A stretch of DNA of 57,028 nt. It comes from Fischerella muscicola SAG 1427-1 = PCC 73103. GTDB taxonomy: Bacteria; Cyanobacteriota; Cyanobacteriia; Cyanobacteriales; Nostocaceae. The notes under the pieces are model-generated. The model saw only the letters and a list, made by a program, of their open reading frames with translations. It did not search any database and was not told the origin of the DNA. This document shows positions 9,519-18,059 of the stretch, piece by piece. How positions within the stretch are numbered: position 1 is the first letter of the stretch; each line of letters opens with the position of its first letter. The stretch spans positions 1-57,028 of the forward strand of contig NZ_AJLJ01000228.1 of assembly GCF_000317245.1 (NCBI RefSeq), read 5' to 3'. The translations under genes and the position numbers were made by a program.

Positions 9519-10436
9519 TTAAAGATGAAAATGGCGATAGACTTCACTTGCAGCACGATGCACAAGGGAATGACGATAGACAAGAGATTTGAGATCATCG
9601 GCGTAACCACCGCCAATGACGCAAGCGACAGGATAGCCAGCAGCAATACAAGTACTTAAAACTTGCATTTCCCGACGATAAATACCAGTGTCAGTGAGAG
9701 CTAATTTTCCTAAGCGATCGCCTACATGAGGATCTACACCTGCATCATAGAAAATCAAGTCTGGCTTGACTTGAGACAACAAATCTGGCAAATATGCTGC
9801 TAAAGTTTGCAGGTAGGCATCATCTTCCATGCCAATGGGAAGCGGGACATCCAAATCACTTTTTTGCTTGGCACCAGGAAAATTGAGTTCGCAGTGCATG
9901 GAAAAGGTAAAAACACTGTCATCATCTTGGAAAACAAATGCTGTTCCATCTCCTTGATGCACATCCAAATCTACAATCAAAATTTTTTGGACTAGTCCTA
10001 GTTTTTGTAAGACACGAGAGGCGATCGCTAAATCATTGAAAATACAAAAACCAGAACCATAACCAGGAAAAGCATGATGAGTACCGCCAGCAGTATTGCA
10101 AGCTAAACCGTGACTTAGTGCTAACTTAGCGGTCAGTATCGTACCACCTACCGCCACACAGGTGCGATTGACTAGCGCTGGACTCCAAGGTAATCCAATC
10201 CGCCGTTGGGCTTTTGAGTCTAGGGTTCCTTCACAATAAGCTTGAACGTATTCTGGCGTGTGGACTAACTCTATTAATTCCTGGGGAGGACGTTCGGGGA
10301 TATAAAATTGGGAGGGGTACGCCACACCATCAGCCAGCAATAGTTCGTAGAGTTGCTGAAATTTAGGCATGGGAAAACGATGTCCTTCAGGTAATGGCGC
10401 AACGTAATCTGAGTGATAAACCAACGGTAAGTCCAT
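9519..10436 (-). CDS. Histone deacetylase-family (arginase/deacetylase fold) protein
   Basis: This 305-residue zinc-dependent deacetylase-fold protein contains the class motifs TAGGTHHAFPGYGSGFCIFN (tandem active-site histidines), ILIVDLDVHQGDGTA (zinc ligands Asp and His), FSMHCELNFPG and FYDAGVDPHVGDRLGKLALT (second zinc-ligand Asp). All expected catalytic positions appear present. Bacterial members deacetylate small acetylated amines or acetyl-lysine; the substrate here cannot be read from sequence. It starts with ATG and has no signal peptide. Confidence 0.85.
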   Translation of the reverse strand: MDLPLVYHSDYVAPLPEGHRFPMPKFQQLYELLLADGVAYPSQFYIPERPPQELIELVHTPEYVQAYCEGTLDSKAQRRIGLPWSPALVNRTCVAVGGTILTAKLALSHGLACNTAGGTHHAFPGYGSGFCIFNDLAIASRVLQKLGLVQKILIVDLDVHQGDGTAFVFQDDDSVFTFSMHCELNFPGAKQKSDLDVPLPIGMEDDAYLQTLAAYLPDLLSQVKPDLIFYDAGVDPHVGDRLGKLALTDTGIYRREMQVLSTCIAAGYPVACVIGGGYADDLKSLVYRHSLVHRAASEVYRHFHL

Positions 10437-10655
10437 TTTTAGCTATTAGCTATTTCTCAAGTTCGGTATGTATCAAACAGTTAAAATTTAGCGTTTATGA
10501 TCAAAAGTCTAAACCGTAGTGCGTTCGCCTCCGGTGGGCGCTGTTGCAGCATCACTACCTCTGAAAAATTCCAGATCTAGCTAGCTAGCACATTGCATAA
10601 ATTTAAAAGCTCAGAACAAATTATTATATAAAGAAAAGCTTTACTAATCTTAATA

Positions 10656-11552
10656 ATGACTGTAAATATCCAGCAGCTACCGACAACAGCCACTTTTGAT
10701 AAACACTTTTGGACTTGGCAAGGCTATAAGATTCAATACACCGTCGTCGGAACAGGTAAACCCTTGGTTTTGGTTCACGGCTTTGGTGCTTGTATTGGCC
10801 ATTGGCGAAAAAATATCCCTGTTTTAGCTGATGCTGGCTATCAAGTATTTGCCATTGATTTATTGGGATTTGGTGGTTCTGAAAAAGCAGCCATTGATTA
10901 CACGGTAGAAGTCTGGGTGGAACTACTTAAAGATTTTTGGACAGCCCATATTAACGAACCAGCCGTATTTATTGGGAACTCTATCGGCGCACTTTTAAGT
11001 TTGATGGTATTAGCCGAACATCCAGAAATTGTTGCGGGTGGGGTGTTGATTAACTCTGCGGGGGGTTTGAGTCATCGTCCTCACGAATTGAACCCACCAC
11101 TACGAGTTGTGATGGCTGCTTTTAATAAACTGGTTGGTCATCCGATTACGGGAACATTTGTATTTAACCGTATTCGGCAAAAACATCAAATTCGCCGTAC
11201 TCTCTATCAAGTTTATCGCGATCGCCAAGCCGTCACTGATGACTTGGTAGATATGCTTTATACACCATCTTGTGATCCAGGAGCGCAAAAAGTTTTTGCA
11301 TCTATCCTTACCGCGCCTCCCGGTCCCAGACCAGAAGAACTATTGCCGAAAGTCGAACATCCTCTGTTGGTAATTTGGGGTGCTGACGATCCTTGGACAC
11401 CGATCACTGGTGCCAAAATTTACGAGCAAGCGCGGGAGAATGGTAAAAATATCAAAATTGTCCCCATTCCTGGTGCTGGTCATTGTCCCCATGATGAAAT
11501 ACCGGATGTGGTAAATTCACAGATTGTTGAATGGTTGCACGATTGTGTATGA
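10656..11552 (+). CDS. Alpha/beta hydrolase
   Basis: This is a 298-residue alpha/beta-hydrolase-fold protein. VLVHGFGACIGHWRKNI (about 38-54) provides the oxyanion-hole HG motif. FIGNSIGAL (about 106-114) is the nucleophile elbow with Ser in G-N-S-I-G. WGADDPWTP (about 249-257) supplies the acid and GAGHCPHDE (about 279-287) the catalytic His. The fold resembles cyanobacterial and plant chloroplast hydrolases of the pheophytinase/epoxide-hydrolase-like group, but the substrate is unknown. It starts with ATG and is followed 75 bases later by a strong terminator, so it is probably monocistronic. Confidence 0.85.
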   Translation: MTVNIQQLPTTATFDKHFWTWQGYKIQYTVVGTGKPLVLVHGFGACIGHWRKNIPVLADAGYQVFAIDLLGFGGSEKAAIDYTVEVWVELLKDFWTAHINEPAVFIGNSIGALLSLMVLAEHPEIVAGGVLINSAGGLSHRPHELNPPLRVVMAAFNKLVGHPITGTFVFNRIRQKHQIRRTLYQVYRDRQAVTDDLVDMLYTPSCDPGAQKVFASILTAPPGPRPEELLPKVEHPLLVIWGADDPWTPITGAKIYEQARENGKNIKIVPIPGAGHCPHDEIPDVVNSQIVEWLHDCV

Positions 11553-11627
11553 GCCGATTATTTTCAATTTTAAAACCACTTAAGCAGGTATAAGCTATAA
11601 ACCGGAACTTTCGTTCACGGCTGATTG

Positions 11628-11657
11628 ACCTGGTTTCTTGAAGAAATCGGGTTTTTT
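11628..11657 (+). terminator. Intrinsic terminator of the alpha/beta hydrolase gene
   Basis: ACCTGGTTTCTT and AGAAATCGGGT pair over about 11 positions with G-T wobbles around a very short loop and run directly into TTTTTT (to 11657). This is a classical intrinsic terminator in the right orientation and place. Confidence 0.75.
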
Positions 11658-11740
11658 AAACTATCATTTTATTTATTAATGTAAAACACCAGTAGAAGAA
11701 ACTTCTCTGGTGATAAATCAAGCAAAAGCAAATATTTAGT

Positions 11741-11769
11741 ATGCTTAAATAGTTGAAAGATTTAAGCAT
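11741..11769 (-). terminator. Perfect inverted repeat downstream of the leader-peptide gene
   Basis: ATGCTTAAAT (11741-11750) and ATTTAAGCAT (11760-11769) are exact inverted repeats with a 9-base loop, placed 27 bases after the stop codon of the small minus-strand gene. The T-run after it is weak, so this may be a stability hairpin rather than a full terminator. Confidence 0.4.
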
Positions 11770-11796
11770 GGTTATTGTATATATCCAGTAATTATT

Positions 11797-11997
11797 TTAG
11801 ACTTTTAAAGTGAGGAATTCTGCCGTAACCTCAACCTTGGCAAGTTTGAAATCAGTTTTAAATTCTTCAAATTCTAATTTCGTAACACCACCACATACTT
11901 TCTCTATCTCCTCATTTGTTAAGTCTTCAAAAAGTTTAGGTTCATGGGTAAACTCTTGTGTGGCTTGAACATGTTTTTTTGGCTTTTTATCAGACAT
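11797..11997 (-). CDS. Small peptide with double-glycine leader (bacteriocin-like precursor)
   Basis: This 66-residue protein starts at the ATG giving MSDKKPKKHVQ; GGAG lies eight bases upstream. An in-frame TTG 15 bases earlier overlaps that ribosome binding site and is less likely. The central segment FEDLTNEEIEKVCGG looks like the L-x-x-E-E-L/I-x-x-V-x-GG leader of peptides exported and trimmed by C39 peptidase-ABC transporters. The part after GG would be a 29-residue acidic, Cys-free peptide rich in Glu, Lys and Phe. No transporter or modifying enzyme lies nearby, so any processing machinery must act in trans. It could also be a small cytosolic protein with a chance GG. Confidence 0.55.
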   Translation of the reverse strand: MSDKKPKKHVQATQEFTHEPKLFEDLTNEEIEKVCGGVTKLEFEEFKTDFKLAKVEVTAEFLTLKV

Positions 11998-12055
11998 ATT
12001 TTGTTTCTCCAATTCAAATCAGCTTCTAACTAATAATTATATAAAATCATTATTT

Positions 12056-12420
12056 TTGAAATTAACATACCACTTTCATGCAATCGTAAATTATCAGTAT
12101 TTTAATATAAAATCGATAAGATACATTGATGATCAAACGATAGTCTATGTCAGTGATGACAGAAACATCAAACTTTGGAAGCATGACAGTAATTTGATTA
12201 AAACCTTGATTGGATATGGTCATACAGTTAAAAGCATCAGTTTTCTTTGTGTCTATACTTTGCAAGTTAAAAAATAGACAACAGAACAGGGATATTTTCA
12301 TAAATAAATGATGCTGTAGGCGAATTAATTCGGGTATATGACCTATCACAGAAAAAAGTAGCCAATATCAGGCTTGACGGAAAGCCCAAAACTCTGTCTA
12401 TAAGCCAGCAGCAGATGTAG
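12056..12420 (+). pseudogene. Decayed WD40-repeat gene fragment
   Basis: The first frame (12056-12277) translates to a recognisable WD40 blade: IRYIDDQTIVYVSDDRNIKL, then W, HDSNLIKTLIGYGHTVKSISF. A second frame (from 12304) gives a further blade-like piece, ELIRVYDLSQKKVANIRLDG, ending at TAG 12418-12420. The two pieces are in different frames and separated by stops, and no intact gene remains. Nostocales genomes carry many WD40 genes; this is a remnant of one. Confidence 0.55.
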
Positions 12421-12522
12421 GGCGAACGGCAATTTTAATTGGCGTCAACATGGTACAATTACTTAGCAAGAATTTAATTTGATTAATATAGATAAAAAAA
12501 ATTAGATTATAGGAGAAAATAT

Positions 12523-13155
12523 CTGTCTTTAGAATTTATTCAGGTTCTCCCAACAACAGGAAAATCACCTAAAGGATTAATCGTCGCTTTGCATGGTTGG
12601 GGTGCAAATGCTGAGGATTTAGCATCTTTAGCACCATACTTAAATTTGCCTGATTATCAATTTCTGTTTCCTAATGCACCTTTTCCTCATCCTCATTCGC
12701 CTATAGGAAGAGCTTGGTATGATCTGAATGCGGAGAAAATGTATGAGGGATTAACACAAAGCCGGGAATTGCTAACAAATTGGTTGCTTAGTTTAGAAAG
12801 TAGCACTGGTGTACCGCTATCGCAAACAATTTTAAGCGGTTTTTCCCAAGGGGGGGCAATGACTTTGGATATAGGATTAAAGTTGCCCTTAGCAGGTTTA
12901 ATTGTCATGAGTGGTTATTTACATCCTGGTGCTGTAGATACGTTGCTTGCAACATCTCTACCGCCGGTTTTAATCATGCATGGCAGATATGATCAAGTAG
13001 TACCACTACGAGCCGCAGTCAGCGCCAAAGAAACTTTAGAGTCGCGCTTAATTACAGTGCAGTACTATGAATTTAACATGGGTCATGAAATCCAACTACC
13101 AATGCTAGAGTTAATACGTAATTTTGTGATTAATACTCAAGCAGCTACAGAGTAG
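12523..13155 (+). CDS. Phospholipase/carboxylesterase-type alpha/beta hydrolase (probable CTG start)
   Basis: The protein belongs to the small esterase (LYPLA/carboxylesterase) group. LIVALHGWGANAEDL forms the oxyanion region, QFLFPNAPFP follows, TILSGFSQGGAMTLD is the G-x-S-x-G elbow, and the acid and His lie in MHGRYDQVVP and MGHEI. An initiation at TTG 12589 would cut off the first strand (QVLPTTGKSPKGLIVA), which the fold needs. Reading upstream in frame, the only plausible start before the stop at 12493 is CTG at 12523, six bases after AGGAGA (12511-12516). The product would begin MSLEFIQVLPTTG and be 210 residues long. The substrate is unknown. Confidence 0.75.
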   Translation: MSLEFIQVLPTTGKSPKGLIVALHGWGANAEDLASLAPYLNLPDYQFLFPNAPFPHPHSPIGRAWYDLNAEKMYEGLTQSRELLTNWLLSLESSTGVPLSQTILSGFSQGGAMTLDIGLKLPLAGLIVMSGYLHPGAVDTLLATSLPPVLIMHGRYDQVVPLRAAVSAKETLESRLITVQYYEFNMGHEIQLPMLELIRNFVINTQAATE

Positions 13156-13331
13156 CTTGTTGCTAGATTTTGTCTCATCCCAGTTACAAAAGTTTTACAA
13201 AATCCGGTATAAATCCGGAAAAATTTCACGTAATTAATGCTCTCAAATGAGTAATATATATTGGGTGGCTGCGTCGGGCGCAAACAAACCCAAGCTGGAT
13301 GCAAATGCTGCTAACGGGAGGGGCGAGCATT

Positions 13332-13544
13332 ATGAAAACTCTAAGCATTTCCAAAAAAGAAATTGCTACGATGACTCCACAAGATGTAGAAAAATTAGCT
13401 ACACGCTTGGAGCAGGATAACTATAGCAATGCTTTTGAAGGTTTGGATGATTGGCACATGCTACGTGCGATCGCATTTCAACGCCCAGAGTTAATTGAAC
13501 CATATATTCACCTTTTAGATTTAGAACCCTACGATGAAGCCTGA
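13332..13544 (+). CDS. DUF2555-type small cyanobacterial protein
   Basis: This 70-residue protein is taken from the ATG giving [29 protein letters not shown] sequence lies eight bases upstream, and the earlier in-frame start at 13299 lacks such support. The sequence ([45 protein letters not shown]) looks like the conserved cyanobacterial DUF2555 family of unknown function. Its last 11 bases overlap the start of coaBC, so the two are translationally coupled. Confidence 0.75.
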   Translation: MKTLSISKKEIATMTPQDVEKLATRLEQDNYSNAFEGLDDWHMLRAIAFQRPELIEPYIHLLDLEPYDEA

Positions 13545-14742
13545 CAAAAGGGTTCTAATTGGTATTGGCGGCGGGATCGCCGCCTACAAAATTTGTGAAG
13601 TTGTTTCCACATTATTTAAAAGTGGTGTGGAAGTCAGAACTATTCTGACTAATTCCGCCCAAAAATTCGTCACACCTCTAACTTTTTCTACTCTCTCGCG
13701 CTATACCGCCTTTACAGATGAAAATTTTTGGCAACCAATTTATTCTCGTCCTTTACATATAGAATTGGGCGAGTGGGCAGAAGTATTTTTAATCGCACCT
13801 TTGACAGCTAATACATTAGCAAAATTGGCTCATGGGATGGCTGATAATTTGCTTACAAATACCGTCTTAGCTTCCACTTGTCCTGTTGTTTTAGCACCAG
13901 CGATGAACACCGATATGTGGGAACAGCAGACGGTGCAGCAGAATTGGCAAAATATCTTAAAAAATAATCGTTTTCACAGTTTGCAACCAGGATCGGGATT
14001 ACTAGCGTGCGATCGCGTCGGTGCTGGGAGAATGGCAGAACCGCCAGAAATCATTGCTTATATTCAATCTTTACTGCACACCAGAGGCAAGCGGGATTTA
14101 GCAGGAAAGCGAGTCCTAATCAGTGCTGGGGGAACACGGGAACATTTTGATCCGGTGAGATTTATTGGCAATCCTGCTACTGGGAAAATGGGGTTAGGTT
14201 TAGCACAAGCAGCACTGCATCGAGGCGCAAACGTAACCTTAGTACACAGTCCCATGAATACTGATATACCTTTGGGAGTAGAAGCAATTACTGTGCTAAG
14301 TGCTGAAGAAATGTACTCTGCTATGGTAAGTAATTATTCTAAGTACGACGTCATAATTATGTCAGCCGCAGTTGCAGATGTAAAACCACGAGAGTATAAT
14401 TCCGAGAAATTACCCAAGCGATCGCTACCAGAATCTTTAGCTTTAGAACCTGTACCCGATATAATTGCAGAATTGTCACAGCGCAAACAACCTCATCAAT
14501 TATTAATCGGATTTGCTGCTCAGACAGGAGATATTATCACTCCCGCTTGGGAAAAACTGCACAGAAAAAATTTAGACGCTATTGTTGCTAATCCAGTGGA
14601 TAAACCTGATAGTGGTTTTGGTAGCGATAACAACCAAGCAGTATTTTTAGATAGACAAGGTCGTCAGCTGGAAATTTCACCATGTACTAAATTGCAGCTA
14701 GCTCATTATTTATTTGATTTTATTGCTAGTTTTAGTATCTAA
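13534..14742 (+). CDS. coaBC: Bifunctional phosphopantothenoylcysteine decarboxylase/phosphopantothenate-cysteine ligase
   Basis: This 402-residue CoaBC (Dfp) makes 4'-phosphopantetheine for coenzyme A. The N-terminal flavin-dependent decarboxylase half (about 1-180) has [14 protein letters not shown], the active-site His in [20 protein letters not shown] and the PAMNTDMW motif. The C-terminal ligase half (about 190-400) has [50 protein letters not shown] and a K-x-K-like KLPKRS segment. Length and motif order are normal. The ATG overlaps the end of the DUF2555 gene. Confidence 0.95.
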   Translation: MKPDKRVLIGIGGGIAAYKICEVVSTLFKSGVEVRTILTNSAQKFVTPLTFSTLSRYTAFTDENFWQPIYSRPLHIELGEWAEVFLIAPLTANTLAKLAHGMADNLLTNTVLASTCPVVLAPAMNTDMWEQQTVQQNWQNILKNNRFHSLQPGSGLLACDRVGAGRMAEPPEIIAYIQSLLHTRGKRDLAGKRVLISAGGTREHFDPVRFIGNPATGKMGLGLAQAALHRGANVTLVHSPMNTDIPLGVEAITVLSAEEMYSAMVSNYSKYDVIIMSAAVADVKPREYNSEKLPKRSLPESLALEPVPDIIAELSQRKQPHQLLIGFAAQTGDIITPAWEKLHRKNLDAIVANPVDKPDSGFGSDNNQAVFLDRQGRQLEISPCTKLQLAHYLFDFIASFSI

Positions 14743-14843
14743 GTGGATAACTGCTTCACTCTAGCTGTATGAGTGTCCAAGATCAAGAAGTTTCAAATTT
14801 ATATTAATCAATAATGATATAAAAGGGTGCAAGCTACGGCATA

Positions 14844-16067
14844 ATGATTGCGAGCAGAGCAGAATTGCCACAAATGATACTAACAAGGCTAACTGAAGAA
14901 TTAAACAACCTAAGTAAAAATGGTAGTAACGGAGTACTCATCTTATACAACCATACAGTTGTTTGGAACCTTTACTTTAATGACGGGAAATTGGTCTATG
15001 CTACAGGTGGAATGCATCCTGTCAGACGCTGGAATAGAGCTATAAAGCAGCATTGTCCCAATTGGCAGTGGAGTGTTGAGTCTCCTGTGTTGTCCGAAAA
15101 TCAATCTTGGGAATGTCACCTCCTTGCTCAAGGAATTAGCCAAAGGCAATTGAGTGCAATCCAAACCAAGTTAGTAATTCGTAGTATTGTTCAAGAATGT
15201 TTTTTTGAAATAAGTAACTATAGAGACCTGAAAAATAACTGGACACCGACTCAAAAAGACGTATTTCATTTACCCCAACTGATAGCCTTGTCTTCCTGGG
15301 AAATACTGTCAGTTTTTACTAAAGCAACGAACACTCACCAGAAATGGCAAGCAGCTGGTTTAGATCACCTTAGCCCCAGTCTTGCCCCAGTTTTGATGTC
15401 AACGGTAAATTCTCAAGTCATCCCAGTTTCCGAAAAGAAGTATTTCAACAGTGATTTCACTCTATGGGATATAGCCTTACAACAAGAAAAATCAGTAGTA
15501 GAGGTAGCTCTCTCTTTGATACCTTGGATTGATAAGGGTATATTAGAACTCCAGAAGATTCCAGATTTACCATTACCAACTATAAAAAAAGTAGCAGCAG
15601 CAACGCGACTCGAATTAGAAAATAAATCTATTACATCTGTTAAAAAATCTGTTCAGGAATCTGTTCAGGAATCTATTGATAAATCTACCCAAAAACAACC
15701 CTTAATTGCTTGCATTGATGATAGTCCAGTATTGGCTTACGCTTTAAGAAAAATATTGATCCCCGCTGGATATCAAATGTTGAGTATTCCGGAACCGATG
15801 CGAGGATTTTCTCAACTTATCGAACACAAGCCTGATTTAATTTTGTTAGACTTGCTTTTACCGAATGCTGATGGTTATAGCATTTGTAAATTTTTGCGCG
15901 ATACCCCCACTTTTCGGAATACACCAATTATTTTTCTGACAGAACGGAATACACCTATTGATCGAGCGCACGCTATGTTAGTCGGTGCTACTGAATTTTT
16001 AGGTAAGCCACCACAGCCAGAGGAATTATTACAGATTGTGCAGAAGTATATTAGAACAAACAATTAA
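14844..16067 (+). CDS. PatA-like response regulator (DUF4388-type N-domain plus REC)
   Basis: This 407-residue regulator has the layout of PatA-type proteins. The N-terminal DUF4388-like region (about 1-190) contains GVLILYNHTVVWNLYFNDGK, LVYATGGMHPVRRW and a long helical part. A variable linker rich in Lys, Ser and Gln (about 255-285) follows, then a C-terminal receiver domain (about 290-405). The receiver has acidic CIDDSP, phospho-acceptor Asp in LILLDLLLPNADGYS, Thr in IIFLTERN and Lys in FLGKPPQ. No DNA-binding domain is present. Such proteins sit next to chemotaxis-like clusters controlling motility or cell pattern. It converges on the che genes, whose last stop codon is 16 bases away, and is a candidate output for CheA here. 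Confidence 0.85.
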   Translation: MIASRAELPQMILTRLTEELNNLSKNGSNGVLILYNHTVVWNLYFNDGKLVYATGGMHPVRRWNRAIKQHCPNWQWSVESPVLSENQSWECHLLAQGISQRQLSAIQTKLVIRSIVQECFFEISNYRDLKNNWTPTQKDVFHLPQLIALSSWEILSVFTKATNTHQKWQAAGLDHLSPSLAPVLMSTVNSQVIPVSEKKYFNSDFTLWDIALQQEKSVVEVALSLIPWIDKGILELQKIPDLPLPTIKKVAAATRLELENKSITSVKKSVQESVQESIDKSTQKQPLIACIDDSPVLAYALRKILIPAGYQMLSIPEPMRGFSQLIEHKPDLILLDLLLPNADGYSICKFLRDTPTFRNTPIIFLTERNTPIDRAHAMLVGATEFLGKPPQPEELLQIVQKYIRTNN

Positions 16068-16083
16068 AAACTAAAAAGATGAA

Positions 16084-17178
16084 TCAAATCGCTTCATCAA
16101 CAATTAAACCACCCTTCAGGAAAATTTTAGGTATATCCAGAATGCTCATAATTTTTTCCTGATAGGGAGCAGCTCCTTGACAATATTGAGCATTAATAGA
16201 ATTGATTGTAGTTGATATTGCTGTTACTTTTTGTAAGTTCAGGGAGTACATCACATCGTAAATTTCTTCGACTATTACACCAGCAACTATACCCTCAACT
16301 TCGATCACCATTGCTTTAGAACCAACAGCCACACCCTTTGGTGGTAGATTTAATACTAATCCGCGCAGATCAATCAGAGTAAGTATCTCACCTCGCAGAT
16401 TCATATTACCGATGATATGTGATGGACAACAAGGAACAGGAGTCACATGATAGATATCAGTAAACTCTCGCACCATTTCTAAATCAACCCCAAAAAGATG
16501 GTCATTTAAAGTAATGACTGCTAAAGTTTTAAAGTTTTTAAAATTCTGAGTTTTTGTTGAAACTCTGAGAATATCTGCTCTTTGTTTAAAAACTTTTCTT
16601 TCTTCTAAAGTTGCATTCGGACAAAATATAGAATTTTGTAGCAACAAAAAATCGGAATCGTTTGTTTGAAGTTCGTCTATATGAGAACTATCAAAAATAT
16701 CCTGTTGCAGATACTTTTGCAAAGACACAAGTTGTTGTATCTCGTCAGAGTATAACCAATTATTAGGATGATTTAATATTAAAATATCATCTGGAAAATG
16801 GGCAACACCAGTAATAATATTTCTTTGTTCAACTACTAATAATTCTTGTTCATCATTAAGTTCAGTAGCAATTTCTTCCAGAGATATTTCTCTGATCTCA
16901 TGAATTTTATTAACCAGAATACCTAGCCGTAATTCTTCATATTTTAAAACTACTACACTATCTGTCAAGCGATAATCTGGCGACAAATAGCCCAATTTTA
17001 GGTTCAAATCTAGAACTGGCAAAATCTTCTCTCGGAGATTGAGGAAACCAATAATTCCATTAGGAACTTCTGGAATTGTTGTCAACTCTGGCAAATTGAA
17101 AATTTCTTCTACATAAACCGTATCAATGCCGTAGATATAGTTATTTAAGCTAAAAGTGAGATACAGATTTTTCTTCAT
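16084..17178 (-). CDS. CheW-type adaptor with two CheW domains
   Basis: This 364-residue protein holds two CheW/SH3-like domains, about residues 1-145 (LYLTFSLNNYIYGIDTVYVE, GFLNLREKILPVLDLNLKLG) and about 210-355 (LAVITLNDHLFGVDLEMVRE, GNMNLRGEILTLIDLRGLVL, IVAGVIVEEIYDVM). CheW links chemoreceptors to CheA. Duplicated CheW proteins can bridge receptor and kinase arrays. It is the last gene of the minus-strand che series, 11 bases after cheR, so clearly co-transcribed. Confidence 0.88.
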   Translation of the reverse strand: MKKNLYLTFSLNNYIYGIDTVYVEEIFNLPELTTIPEVPNGIIGFLNLREKILPVLDLNLKLGYLSPDYRLTDSVVVLKYEELRLGILVNKIHEIREISLEEIATELNDEQELLVVEQRNIITGVAHFPDDILILNHPNNWLYSDEIQQLVSLQKYLQQDIFDSSHIDELQTNDSDFLLLQNSIFCPNATLEERKVFKQRADILRVSTKTQNFKNFKTLAVITLNDHLFGVDLEMVREFTDIYHVTPVPCCPSHIIGNMNLRGEILTLIDLRGLVLNLPPKGVAVGSKAMVIEVEGIVAGVIVEEIYDVMYSLNLQKVTAISTTINSINAQYCQGAAPYQEKIMSILDIPKIFLKGGLIVDEAI

Positions 17179-17189
17179 TTTTTGATGGC

Positions 17190-18038
17190 TTACTTTTTAA
17201 TATAAACAAGAGATTCTGGGAATAATTTTGTGTGAAAGTTACTCATGTTTTGATTACAAAGCTCTGTATGTCCTGTAATCAAATACCCAAATGGTTGGAG
17301 AGTGTGATAAAATTTTTCTAATATTTTGGCAATTATTATATGTTCAAAATAAATAAACACATTCCGACAAATAACTAAATCCATATCTCTAAAATCTGAA
17401 TATGGATGAATAAACAAATCTTTGACTAAATTTGTATATTGAAAATTAACCATTTTTTTTATTTCTTCGTCTAAATAATAATAGTTGTCAAAATTGACAA
17501 AATATTTCTGGATTATTTTCGCATCTAGGCTTCTTAATGACCAAGCTGTATAAATTCCTTCTTTTGCTTTTCTCAATGCCTCTTTGTTGATATCTAAACC
17601 CAAAATTGTCACATGCCATTCCTCTAAATTAGGAATCAGTTCTTTTAAAAGAATAGCAATTGAATAAGGCTCATCACCTGTTGAACATCCAGCGCTGCAT
17701 ATACGAATTGTTTTGTAATTTTGTTTACGTTTAATTATTTCGGGAAGAATTTTATTTCGTAATAAATTAAATTGTCCCTTATCTCTAAAAAAGTAACTTT
17801 CAGTATTTGTCAAAATCGCAATAAATTTTTGCCATTCTATATAGCTATAGATAGTAGAAGATGCTAAAATTTTATAATATATTTCTGGGTACAATATTTT
17901 GAGAGCTTTCATACGTAAAAGTATTTTTTGGATTAAATTTGCTTGATCGCGCTCTCGAATTTTTATTCCGGTATGCTTGGCAATTAATCGAATAAACGCC
18001 TTTGTTAGCTCTACGCTGAAAGTCTCTACTTCTGACAC
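17190..18038 (-). CDS. cheR: Chemoreceptor glutamate methyltransferase CheR
   Basis: This 282-residue CheR has no extra TPR domain. Its small N-terminal helical domain includes IAKHTGIKI. The SAM-binding fold has ICSAGCSTGDEPYSIAILL (about 105-123) and the CheR-type signature VICRNVFIYFEHI. It methylates glutamates in receptor signalling helices to reset sensitivity. It lies 21 bases downstream of cheB and 11 bases upstream of cheW, forming one transcription unit. The assigned ATG gives MSEVETFSVELTK. Confidence 0.92.
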   Translation of the reverse strand: MSEVETFSVELTKAFIRLIAKHTGIKIRERDQANLIQKILLRMKALKILYPEIYYKILASSTIYSYIEWQKFIAILTNTESYFFRDKGQFNLLRNKILPEIIKRKQNYKTIRICSAGCSTGDEPYSIAILLKELIPNLEEWHVTILGLDINKEALRKAKEGIYTAWSLRSLDAKIIQKYFVNFDNYYYLDEEIKKMVNFQYTNLVKDLFIHPYSDFRDMDLVICRNVFIYFEHIIIAKILEKFYHTLQPFGYLITGHTELCNQNMSNFHTKLFPESLVYIKK

Positions 18039-18059
18039 TTTGACTCCTAATTATTCTCT

